A stretch of 37,265 nucleotides of DNA from an uncultured Sutterella sp. (GTDB lineage Bacteria; Pseudomonadota; Gammaproteobacteria; Burkholderiales; Burkholderiaceae_F), in the NCBI GenBank assembly GCA_900542195.1, contig UQNA01000027.1, positions 1-37,265 of the forward strand, written 5' to 3'. Below are positions 16,819 to 23,844 of this stretch, one piece after another (the first letter of the stretch is position 1; each line of letters starts with the position of its first letter). The position numbers and the translations under genes were made by a program. Below the pieces are notes generated by a model, which saw only the letters and a list, made by a program, of their open reading frames with translations, did not search any database and was not told where the DNA came from.

Positions 16819-17430
16819 TTATTTTTTCTTTTCGATTACCTGCAACACCGTTTTTAGTTCATCCATATTGCGAACATTCAACTTTTTATAAAGATTTGCT
16901 CGGTAATTTTCTATCGTCCTCTCAGAGAGTCCTTTTCTTTCCGCGATGATTTTGTTGGTAAGACCTTTTTCTATCAAGGTCAGTACTTGTTTTTCTCTTT
17001 CTGTCAGCTTCTCGTACTGCTTCTGCAGTTGGGCTTTGGAGAGCATACCTGCTCTGCGACGCTCGTCCTCCTTAACCGCTTCTTTTACCGCATCAAGAAA
17101 AATCTCCGGACGGAGAGGCTTCTCCAGAAAATGGAAAGCCCCCTTTCTGAGAACATTTACTGCCATAGGAAGGTCTCCGTGACCGGAAAAGAAAATCACG
17201 GGCAGCCGTATTTCCCTTTTCAACAGTTCATCGAAAAGTTCTATGCCGTTTACCTCCGGCATTTTGACATCGAGAACGATACAACCAGGAGTTTCCTCTT
17301 TAAAATTTTTTAGAAAATCCTGTGCACTGCTATAGCACCGGCAATCAAGTCCTTCGGACTCAAGAAAATAACAAATCGACGTTAGCATGGAGGGATCGTC
17401 GTCAATTAAATGAACTACTTTCTTATCCAT
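16819..17430 (-). CDS. FixJ/TtrR-type response regulator
   Basis: A 203-residue two-domain regulator. The receiver domain occupies residues 4-120, with acidic pocket IDDD (9-12), phosphoacceptor Asp54 (CIVLDVKMP) and the conserved lysine in FLEKP. A coiled linker (KEDERRRAGMLSKAQLQK) leads to a LuxR-type helix-turn-helix at about 138-200 (LTEREKQVLTLIEKGLTNK, then LSERTIENYRANLYKKL). The start overlaps the kinase stop by eight bases, so the two are translationally coupled. The pair lies between the flavoprotein at 14836-16743 and the divergent cytochrome/flavoprotein operon, and both of those carry the same operator, so I infer it activates both. Confidence 0.92.
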   Translation of the reverse strand: MDKKVVHLIDDDPSMLTSICYFLESEGLDCRCYSSAQDFLKNFKEETPGCIVLDVKMPEVNGIELFDELLKREIRLPVIFFSGHGDLPMAVNVLRKGAFHFLEKPLRPEIFLDAVKEAVKEDERRRAGMLSKAQLQKQYEKLTEREKQVLTLIEKGLTNKIIAERKGLSERTIENYRANLYKKLNVRNMDELKTVLQVIEKKK

Positions 17431-19189
17431 TTTTACCCCCGTACGGCAAAGTAACCGTAACCCGCAAGCCTTCTTCTTCCGGTACTTTGAAATCTATTTT
17501 TCCACCCATATTTTCAACAAGACCAATGGCGATTGGAAGCCCAAAGCCGAACCCTTGCTTTTTAGAGCTGAAAAGCTTACTGGATTGCAAAAGGTCCAAA
17601 TCGACGGGAGCACCGTTGTTCAAAATATCAACTATGACACGGTTCTCTCTAAACTCGATTTTTATTTTGAGCTTAGGATTGCTTATCGTAGAAATGTACT
17701 CACAGGCATTCCTGAGAATATTGGAAAAAACCAAATCAAAACACATCCTATCGGCAAGAAGTTCTCTCGGCTCTCCCTCCACTTCGATGCCGGCCGCCTT
17801 CTTTTGCAATCCGGAGGTAACGAGTGCCTCGTCCAATAGCCTTTCTATCTCATTTTTTATGTCGATTTTTTGGAGAGTCTGTCCTTCGCTCGCTAATTTT
17901 CGAATTTTCTGGATCGTTTTATCCGCTTTCTGCGCTTCATCAATGATTTTCTCCGTTATCGAAATGAAGTGAGATACATTGGGCTTGTCATTCTTTTTTA
18001 AGTTGCTTTCCATTCCTTTCGCAAAAAATTGGATTGCCCCCAGAGGCTGCCGTATTTCATGGGCGACCGTACTGGATAAAAGCCCGACAATTCCTACTTT
18101 CTGCATCTTGTTGTACTTAGCCTCAATCAAGCGGGTTTGCTTATGAGCAAAATTCAACTGCTCCGTTCTTTTTCTCACGAGGTGACGAACTCTCAAGTGA
18201 TGGAATAAGCCAATCATTATCAAGAGTAAAAAGACAAGTATTTCGGTTTGGTAGTGTCTCAGAAACGTTTGAACGAGCTCCTTCTTTTTAACTTCGAACG
18301 GTCCGATTTCCAGGTCTTTTAAAAGCTGGTCCAACTGAGTAAAGTCCGTTGAAAGGCCCCAATACAAACCGTTTTTATCGCTAGGTTCGACAGAAAGGAT
18401 ACTTTTAACCACTCTTCTTGCTATTTCAGGAGAAGCAGAAGGAGTCGTGGCGATCGTCCAATTCGGAAACAGTTCGGAAGTATGCTGACAGACCAAATTC
18501 GAATCTTTCTTAGGGTCGATTACGCGGATTAAGTTTTTATCTAATTTGTTTCTTTCAGCATATTCTTCCCAATAGCAAGTTCTAAGAATTCCTCCGTCGA
18601 TTTCTCCGTTCAGAACCTTCTGGACTATTTTTTCTACGTCATGTCCGATGAAGATCGTCTCTCCGAAAAACTTGTTTGGGTTAAAACCTTTTTTGAAGAT
18701 TTCATGAAGCACCATCAGATGGCCTGAAAAGCCATAACGCATATTTGCGGCGATAGTTTTTCCTTTGAGGTCCTCCAAATGAATCAGGTCAGAACGCGCA
18801 GATCTCACAATTAAGGCAGAACCTTCGCTTTTATTGGGATCTGAGAGCTTCTCACTTACAATTGTTCCGACACTTCTAGCTCCTGAATCGGCGAGCCTGC
18901 GGAAAGTGCCAGATGAGGAAATGAAAACGTCAGCTTCGCCGTTTCTTACCGCTTTTTCGAGCTTAGGAAGCGGATAAACCGTGACTTTTACATTTGCCTG
19001 ACCAAACTCTTTTTTAAGAGCGTCTACCGTAAGAGAGATCAGCGGCTGGTTCGTACTTGGTTCGGCAAGCGTAGACACCGCAAGTCTAATCTGCGGCTGC
19101 TCCTCTGACTTCTTCTGCGACAACGCAGGCAAGCTCACCAGTGAAAGTGAAAGTGATAGAGCAAAAACAATGAGAACGGGACTTTTCAT
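17423..19189 (-). CDS. TtrS-like sensor histidine kinase with periplasmic PhnD-type domain
   Basis: A 588-residue membrane kinase. After a signal peptide (cleavage near residue 25, ALS-Q) residues about 30-290 form a periplasmic PhnD/SBP-like domain (RLAVSTLAEPSTNQPLISLT at its start; GEADVFISSSG; GKTIAANMRYGFSGH). A single transmembrane helix follows (ILVFLLLIMIGLFHHL, about 312-328), then a dimerisation domain with phospho-acceptor His in TVAHEIRQPLGAI (about 379) and a catalytic domain with N-box NILRNACEY and GFGFGLPI. The same layout is known in TtrS, which senses tetrathionate. Here the ligand is more likely an organic acceptor reduced by the neighbouring flavoproteins (inference). The G1 motif reads LNNGAPV, with Asn where Asp normally binds the adenine of ATP, an unusual feature. 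It is the first gene of the kinase-regulator operon and is divergent from the cytochrome. Confidence 0.9.
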   Translation of the reverse strand: MKSPVLIVFALSLSLSLVSLPALSQKKSEEQPQIRLAVSTLAEPSTNQPLISLTVDALKKEFGQANVKVTVYPLPKLEKAVRNGEADVFISSSGTFRRLADSGARSVGTIVSEKLSDPNKSEGSALIVRSARSDLIHLEDLKGKTIAANMRYGFSGHLMVLHEIFKKGFNPNKFFGETIFIGHDVEKIVQKVLNGEIDGGILRTCYWEEYAERNKLDKNLIRVIDPKKDSNLVCQHTSELFPNWTIATTPSASPEIARRVVKSILSVEPSDKNGLYWGLSTDFTQLDQLLKDLEIGPFEVKKKELVQTFLRHYQTEILVFLLLIMIGLFHHLRVRHLVRKRTEQLNFAHKQTRLIEAKYNKMQKVGIVGLLSSTVAHEIRQPLGAIQFFAKGMESNLKKNDKPNVSHFISITEKIIDEAQKADKTIQKIRKLASEGQTLQKIDIKNEIERLLDEALVTSGLQKKAAGIEVEGEPRELLADRMCFDLVFSNILRNACEYISTISNPKLKIKIEFRENRVIVDILNNGAPVDLDLLQSSKLFSSKKQGFGFGLPIAIGLVENMGGKIDFKVPEEEGLRVTVTLPYGGKNG

Positions 19190-19199
19190 AAATTGTGTC

Positions 19200-19230
19200 G
19201 GTACTCTAGTACCAAAACATTGTTTAATAG
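19200..19230 (+). promoter_or_regulatory. Operator and -10 box in front of the cytochrome/flavoprotein operon
   Basis: GGTACTCTAGTACC (19200-19213) is followed after 11 nt by TAATAG (19225-19230); the cytochrome ATG is at 19261. This copies the arrangement found in the opposite orientation at 16786-16816. The operator is also 10 bp upstream of the kinase ATG at 19189, so it may influence that gene as well. Confidence 0.78.
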
Positions 19231-19260
19231 GGATAAGGAAAGCAAAAAAAGGAAAATCCC

Positions 19261-19617
19261 ATGAAGTCCAAACTGCTTTTAACTCTTATTCTAATCTATG
19301 TGTCAATTTGTAATTACGCTCAACCCTCTTTTGCCTCTTCGTTTTTAGCTGATCGGCATCAAAGCAGAAATGTTTCCTGCCAAAAGTGTCATGGTCAAGA
19401 GAACAGCACCGCAGAAAAAAACTTAGGAATGAATTGCCAGAAATGCCATGGCAGTTACCAGATGATGGTTGATAAAACACAGAAAAAGTTTCCTGAAGTC
19501 AATCCTCATGATCAGCACGATGGAGATCTCAGCTGTGTTGTGTGCCATAAAGGTCATAAGAAAGGCGTGAACTATTGTGAAGAATGTCACGGAACCTTTG
19601 TCTTTGAAGTTCCATAA
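19261..19617 (+). CDS. Periplasmic tetraheme cytochrome c (stand-alone flavocytochrome heme domain)
   Basis: A 118-residue protein with a signal peptide (about 1-25) and four CxxCH heme sites: CQKCH at 40-44, CQKCH at 59-63, CVVCH at 92-96 and CEECH at 106-110. Additional histidines (His33, His83, His86, His99) are suitable axial ligands. Spacing and sequence (DRHQSRNVSCQKCHG; NPHDQHDGDLSCVVCH) match the N-terminal heme domain of Shewanella flavocytochrome c fumarate reductase, here as a separate protein. It should carry electrons from a membrane quinol dehydrogenase to the flavoprotein encoded 27 bp downstream, and might also serve the FMN/FAD paralogues that have no heme domain. AAGGA precedes the ATG. 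Expression is predicted from the operator-linked promoter at 19200-19230. Confidence 0.93.
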   Translation: MKSKLLLTLILIYVSICNYAQPSFASSFLADRHQSRNVSCQKCHGQENSTAEKNLGMNCQKCHGSYQMMVDKTQKKFPEVNPHDQHDGDLSCVVCHKGHKKGVNYCEECHGTFVFEVP

Positions 19618-19644
19618 ATCAAACTTTATCCAAGGAGAGCAGAT

Positions 19645-21330
19645 ATGTCGATTTCCAGAAGAAAATTTTTAGTATCCTCCACCGCCGGTCTTGGTCTCAT
19701 TGGCGCTCAAACCGCTTCCGCAGCGCCTGCTCCGGCTCCGGCAAAATGGGACAAAACTTATGACGTTGTTGTAGTCGGGCTAGGCGGCGCCGGCGCATCT
19801 GCAGCAATTGAAGCATTTGATAACGGTGCGAAAGTCCTCATCTTAGAAAAGCAGGCAAAGAACCACCTCTACAACAACACCAGAATGTCAGGAGGCGGCT
19901 TCCATTGCCCGGACAAAGACGGTGATCCGGTTGCTTTGAAAGAGTATGCGAAAGCGATGTTTTCCGGGGAGAATATTCCTTGGAAGGGAGAAGGAGAGCA
20001 AGAAGAGGTCTCCGAAGGATTGGCGCAGGGATGGGCTAAGTATTCTCCTTTGAATGCAGAATTTTTGAAGATGTGCGACCCGGAATTTCATCCTTTGCCC
20101 AGAAAAGCCAACGGCGCAGCATTTAAGAATTTCCCGGGAGCCATGGAAAGCCATTACAGAGCCTATTCCTCCAGCTACAGCGATAAAGTAAACCGCTATA
20201 ACGCGAAAGACAAACCTAAAGCCGAAAAATCCAGAGGAGAAGCTTTTTGGAACGCCCTTTATAACGGTGTGCTGACCCGAAACATCGATGTTCTTTATGA
20301 AAGCCCAGCAGAACGTCTTTTAACTAATAATGACGGTGAAGTTATCGGCATCATAGCTAAAGTTAACGGTGCTCCATGCGCCATCAAAGCCAACAAGGCC
20401 GTTATTCTTTGCAGCGGCGGTTTTGAATACAACAAAGCCATGAGAAAGGCATTCTTAGAAGGCCCGGGTGAGACAGGATGGGCGTTTTACGGTTCTCCGG
20501 ATAATACCGGCGACGGCATTATCATGGGCTTGGCAGTCGGTGCCGCCCTTCAAAAAGTAGGCAAAGCAGCCGCCCGCATGATTATGTCCGTTCCTATCAA
20601 ACATCACGGTCTGAACATGGGACTTGATACGCCGGTTGTCGGTTCTAAGAATTCTATTCTCGTCGATAACTACGGCAATCGATTCTGTTCCGAAACAAAG
20701 GTCATTGAAGATCCGAGCCGCTACATGTTCTATAAGGAAGCCGTCCATATGAACATTGACGATCTTACTTATCCACGCCTTCCCGCTTGGTTCATTTGCG
20801 ACGACCAATTGCTCAGCAAGCGTACATTGACCGACCTCGGGCACTCTACAGCAGGCTTTGGATTCGTGCCATGGACAAAGGACAACCAAGACGCCATTAA
20901 AAGAGGCTGGATCCTAGAAGCAAATTCTCCTGAAGAGTTAGCCGCAAAAATTAAAGCCCAGCCTTCAAACAAAGACCGTATGGTAACGGAGAATTTCGTT
21001 AAGACCATTGAAAAATTCAACGCTGCCTGTGCAAAAGGAGTTGACGAAGAGTTCCAGCGCAGAGCCAATACTTTAGGGCCAATAAACACCGGCAAATACT
21101 ATGCAGTTCCGCTAGTCGCCGGAGGTCCTAATACCAAAGGAGGTCTTGCTGCTAATGGAGAAAGAGAAGTTTTAGATTGGTTTGGGAATCCGATTCCAAG
21201 GTTATATGCAGCCGGTGAAATTGCTTCCGCTCTAAAGTTTGTGTACCAAGGCGGCGGAAACCTAACGGAATGCATTGTTTACGGCCGAATTGCCGGAAAA
21301 AATGCTGCCAATTTGAAGAATTGGGGTTAA
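19645..21330 (+). CDS. Tat-exported FAD flavoprotein reductase, partner of tetraheme cytochrome
   Basis: A 561-residue flavoprotein with a twin-arginine signal (SRRKFLVSSTAGLGLIGAQT) and FAD fold from residue 40 (DVVVVGLGGAGASAA). There is no FMN_bind domain, so electrons should pass straight from the cytochrome encoded 27 bp upstream: together they form a split flavocytochrome c. Active-site landmarks differ from fumarate reductase. The HHTMGG position reads GGPNTKGG, and the NRVGGN region reads VYQGGGNLTE, lacking the substrate-binding His and Arg. The substrate is therefore probably not a C4-dicarboxylate. Folding before Tat export fits a protein with non-covalent FAD. The ribosome-binding site AAGGAG is clear. 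The gene is closed by a strong terminator at 21375-21442. Which acceptor it reduces is unknown. Confidence 0.9.
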   Translation: MSISRRKFLVSSTAGLGLIGAQTASAAPAPAPAKWDKTYDVVVVGLGGAGASAAIEAFDNGAKVLILEKQAKNHLYNNTRMSGGGFHCPDKDGDPVALKEYAKAMFSGENIPWKGEGEQEEVSEGLAQGWAKYSPLNAEFLKMCDPEFHPLPRKANGAAFKNFPGAMESHYRAYSSSYSDKVNRYNAKDKPKAEKSRGEAFWNALYNGVLTRNIDVLYESPAERLLTNNDGEVIGIIAKVNGAPCAIKANKAVILCSGGFEYNKAMRKAFLEGPGETGWAFYGSPDNTGDGIIMGLAVGAALQKVGKAAARMIMSVPIKHHGLNMGLDTPVVGSKNSILVDNYGNRFCSETKVIEDPSRYMFYKEAVHMNIDDLTYPRLPAWFICDDQLLSKRTLTDLGHSTAGFGFVPWTKDNQDAIKRGWILEANSPEELAAKIKAQPSNKDRMVTENFVKTIEKFNAACAKGVDEEFQRRANTLGPINTGKYYAVPLVAGGPNTKGGLAANGEREVLDWFGNPIPRLYAAGEIASALKFVYQGGGNLTECIVYGRIAGKNAANLKNWG

Positions 21331-21374
21331 ACAACAAAGCGGAAGGCTGGAAGAAGTAATCCAACCTGCGGTCT

Positions 21375-21442
21375 CGGAACTTCAAAAGACAAAACTCGAG
21401 GCTCATATAAAAATAGGGTTTTGTCTTTTTTATGAAGTTCCG
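21375..21442 (+). terminator. Large nested terminator of the cytochrome/flavoprotein operon
   Basis: An outer stem CGGAACTTCA (21375-21384) with TGAAGTTCCG (21433-21442) encloses an inner stem AAAGACAAAAC (21385-21395) with GTTTTGTCTTT (21418-21428), which runs into T-rich sequence. The inner hairpin plus T-run is a standard intrinsic terminator. The outer arms continue with one mismatch for four more bases (GTCT and GGAC). Confidence 0.85.
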
Positions 21443-21466
21443 GGACTAGCGGTCTTCTGAGCTCTA

Positions 21467-21492
21467 GGGAGTGTCCGGAATTTTGTGTCTGC
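21467..21492. repeat. 26-bp insertion-sequence-like end, copy 2
   Basis: This is the exact reverse complement of 9730-9755. It starts GGGAGTGTCCGGAATTTTGT and ends GTCTGC; a few flanking bases (CTA) also match. If it is an IS256-like end, the tip is at 21467 and the body should extend to the right, but no transposase follows. Confidence 0.75.
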
Positions 21493-21743
21493 ACTAATTT
21501 CATAGCGTAGTTTATTTTCCCGGGGAGGCCGTTGATTGCGTTGTTTATTGGAGAGGGAAAAGTAAAATGAGGCTTCCGTATTTTCCCTCCATCGGACTGT
21601 TTCTGTATCTTTTTAAGTTCGGTTTATTTACTTTTCAATTTCTTTAAGTTAGCATACTAGTAACAACATCCCGCAAGCCTAGCTCTTCAGTTCGTCTGAG
21701 GATGATGCTCACTCCGCGGGATTTCTTTTTCCTACCCCCTAAG

Positions 21744-21863
21744 ATGAAGTCTGAGCCAGATAAGAAATTTAATAAGCCTCGCACAACATTTGCTGAGCAA
21801 GTTGACAAACTCGGGGAAAGAGGTCTCACCGTTTTAGATAAACTAAAGCGGAAAAACAACTAG
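21744..21863 (+). pseudogene. Remnant of an Abi-like (AbiD/F, Abi_2) protein N-terminus
   Basis: An ATG at 21744 opens 39 codons ending at TAG 21861-21863. The stretch KFNKPRTTFAEQVDKLGERG matches the start of Abi_2-family abortive-infection proteins, which begin with a Pro-rich lead, an EQ(V/I)xxLxxRG motif and continue for about 300 residues. Here the frame stops directly after the first motif and no continuation is readable downstream. I regard it as a deletion remnant rather than a functional small protein. Confidence 0.5.
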
Positions 21864-21940
21864 AGACGATTGAATACTCCGAATAAGCTCCTATTTCTTT
21901 TTCTGGAAGAAGAGAGGGCATTTTTTAGCCCTGTATTTCA

Positions 21941-21976
21941 AAGCCTCTAAAGCTATAGAACACACTTTAGAGGCTT
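21941..21976 (-). terminator. Perfect 12-bp hairpin after flavoprotein 22002-23744
   Basis: AAGCCTCTAAAG (21941-21952) pairs perfectly with CTTTAGAGGCTT (21965-21976), 25 bp beyond the minus-strand stop codon at 22002. No T-run follows on the minus strand, so termination efficiency is uncertain. It may be a 3'-end stabilising structure instead. Confidence 0.6.
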
Positions 21977-22001
21977 AAGTCTTTTAGAACTCCTCTTAAA
22001 A

Positions 22002-23744
22002 TTACTTCAAAGAAGCAGCGGCATTTTCACCGGCAATCTTTCCGTATGTCAAACCAATAATCGCGGCAAAACCAACCTCGTTAGCATAAGCTTCATGTCC
22101 GGATGCGGCTCCAGCGGCATACAACCCAGGAATAACCTTTCCTTTTTGATCCAATACTTCTGCCTTTGTATTAGTCTTAAGTCCTCCATAAGTTGACTGC
22201 ATGGAAGGAGTAACCAATGCAGCATAGTATGGCGGCTTAATCATTGGATATTGGATCTTTCTGTTGAATTCTTTATCGTTCTTAAGGCCAGCCTTGCAAT
22301 CTGCTATATATTTATCGACTGTAGAGATGAACTGTTCCTGATTGACATCGAGTTTCTTTGCCAATTCAGGGATGGTATCGGCTTTTACAAAATAGCCTGC
22401 TTCCGCATAGTTTCTCATCAACTTCAAATTATCCATTGCAGTTTGATCTACAACAGCATATGCAATATGCTCCGGCTGCTTCATCATAGCTTTACTCTTG
22501 AAGTTGATGGATGCATGATTCTCATCGACAAATCTTTTCCCGTCCTTGTTAACCAATATGGTGTAAGGAGTGATAGCCGTAAGGGAAACACCGTCCTTAG
22601 CAGTAAGCGGATGACAAAGGTAATTCACCTTGATTTGTTCCATTGATGCGGTCGCTGCTCCTAACTTCTGAGCCATTTTGACTCCGTCGCCGGTCAATGA
22701 AGCGGCACCAGTTGTTGGACGGTTCATCCACTCCGGAGCATAACGCTTCAATAATTCGGGGCTGGCTGAGAAGCCACCGGTAGCAACAATGACAGCCTTG
22801 GCTAGAACTTTATAGTCACCGTCGGGTGTAGAGACCTTAACGCCTGATGCCCTGCCGTTATCAGACAAAATTTCCACTACTTTGCTGTTAAGGCGATAAG
22901 GAATATTGTCCTTCTTAACCTCCTTACTAAGTGCCTTGATGATATGAGGCCCAGGAGCACTGCCGTCTTTTATGATATGAAAATATTTATCTTCTTGGAA
23001 TCTTCCAAACGGCACACCAAGATCCATCAACCAGTCGATAACTTCTCCACCTCTCCGGGCGTAAGTTTCAACATTTTCCTTATTAATAGGAACGTTTTTA
23101 TCCTTAGCCTGCTTCATCAGCAAATCTACATAGTCTTGTGTAGTTTTGCCTTGAATTCCTTTTTCTTTAATTAATTTCGTGCCACCGGCTGTGATCCCGG
23201 TAGAAATATTCATAGAATCGCCGGCGCCGAGCATTCCTTGTTTTTCCAAAACCAGGACCTTGGCACCTCCTTCATGCGCAGCTATCGCCGATGTCAGCCC
23301 AGCAATGCCCGAACCAATTACGACAACATCCACTTTTTCGTCTTTTGGTTTTTGGGAGATCTTGACCACTGCAGGAGCAACTAAAAGTGGAGTGATGTCC
23401 TTAGAAGCTTTACTCAACGCATCTTTACAGGCATTGATTAAACCTTGGCTGCTGAAAGTTGCTCCAGAAATGTTATCCACCTTAAGGGTTTGGTTAGATA
23501 CTATTTCATTTGGAATTTTTTCCATCGGAGCATCTGACAAGCCGGCAGACTCTTTATGACTTATGACTTTGACGGCTGAAATTTTATGATTGTCTACCGT
23601 TACTTGTACTTTAATCGGACCATTTCTTCCAGTGGCTACCCCTTCATAGGTTCCGGGGTTAAAGGCAACTTCCGATGCGGAAGCAAAGCCAAACGAGGCG
23701 GCGCATACGCACAGTGCCAGCATTTTAGGATGAATTTTTAACAT
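22002..23744 (-). CDS. Secreted FMN/FAD flavoprotein with all fumarate-site residues replaced
   Basis: A product of 580 residues from the ATG at 23744, which has AAGGAG six bases upstream; the longer frame to 23780 lacks this. The signal peptide ends near residue 24 (ASAS-E). FMN_bind follows (about 28-110), with VDNISGATFSS putting the flavinylation residue at Ser98. The FAD fold begins at VVVIGSGIAG (about 140-149). Compared with the 519-2285 paralogue, the dicarboxylate-binding pattern is gone: IQLHP becomes IKVNY, the acid Arg after RFVDEN is Ser, HHTMGG becomes QSTYGG, and NRVGGN becomes NEVGFA. Fold and cofactors are kept, so it should be a reductase of a different, perhaps neutral, substrate. 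It is divergent from the kinase at 23845 across 100 bp with an operator-like site. Confidence 0.88.
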   Translation of the reverse strand: MLKIHPKMLALCVCAASFGFASASEVAFNPGTYEGVATGRNGPIKVQVTVDNHKISAVKVISHKESAGLSDAPMEKIPNEIVSNQTLKVDNISGATFSSQGLINACKDALSKASKDITPLLVAPAVVKISQKPKDEKVDVVVIGSGIAGLTSAIAAHEGGAKVLVLEKQGMLGAGDSMNISTGITAGGTKLIKEKGIQGKTTQDYVDLLMKQAKDKNVPINKENVETYARRGGEVIDWLMDLGVPFGRFQEDKYFHIIKDGSAPGPHIIKALSKEVKKDNIPYRLNSKVVEILSDNGRASGVKVSTPDGDYKVLAKAVIVATGGFSASPELLKRYAPEWMNRPTTGAASLTGDGVKMAQKLGAATASMEQIKVNYLCHPLTAKDGVSLTAITPYTILVNKDGKRFVDENHASINFKSKAMMKQPEHIAYAVVDQTAMDNLKLMRNYAEAGYFVKADTIPELAKKLDVNQEQFISTVDKYIADCKAGLKNDKEFNRKIQYPMIKPPYYAALVTPSMQSTYGGLKTNTKAEVLDQKGKVIPGLYAAGAASGHEAYANEVGFAAIIGLTYGKIAGENAAASLK

Positions 23745-23794
23745 GGCAGTCTCCTTGTTAATACGACTTGAGATATTCATAATTTAAGAAATTC

Positions 23795-23808
23795 AGTACT
23801 TAAGTAGC
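23795..23808. promoter_or_regulatory. Related operator-like site in the second divergent promoter region
   Basis: AGTACTTAAGTAGC contains the perfect palindrome TACTTAAGTA (23797-23806). It has the same GTACT-NN-AGTA core as the 14-bp operators at 16803-16816 and 19200-19213. It lies midway between the flavoprotein start (23744) and the kinase start (23845). On the plus side TTATAA follows 17 bp later (23826-23831). On the minus side no TAATAG is found at 11 nt. Probable site for the paralogous FixJ-type regulator. Confidence 0.55.
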
Positions 23809-23844
23809 AAAACTCTTAGACTTTGTTATAAAGAAGAGGTGTGC

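Larger units (their letters stand above)
21443..22001. other. Accessory spacer with mobile-element and gene debris
   Basis: This 559-bp stretch separates the operon terminator from the flavoprotein at 22002. It contains the 26-bp IS-like end (21467-21492), a fragment of an Abi-like gene (21744-21863), and a perfect 12-bp hairpin (21941-21976). The rest shows no gene. Confidence 0.6.

Noticed and set aside
9730..21492. A composite transposon bounded by the 26-bp repeats
   Set aside because: The outer tips of the repeats face inward, the wrong orientation for ends of the enclosed DNA, and no transposase is inside.
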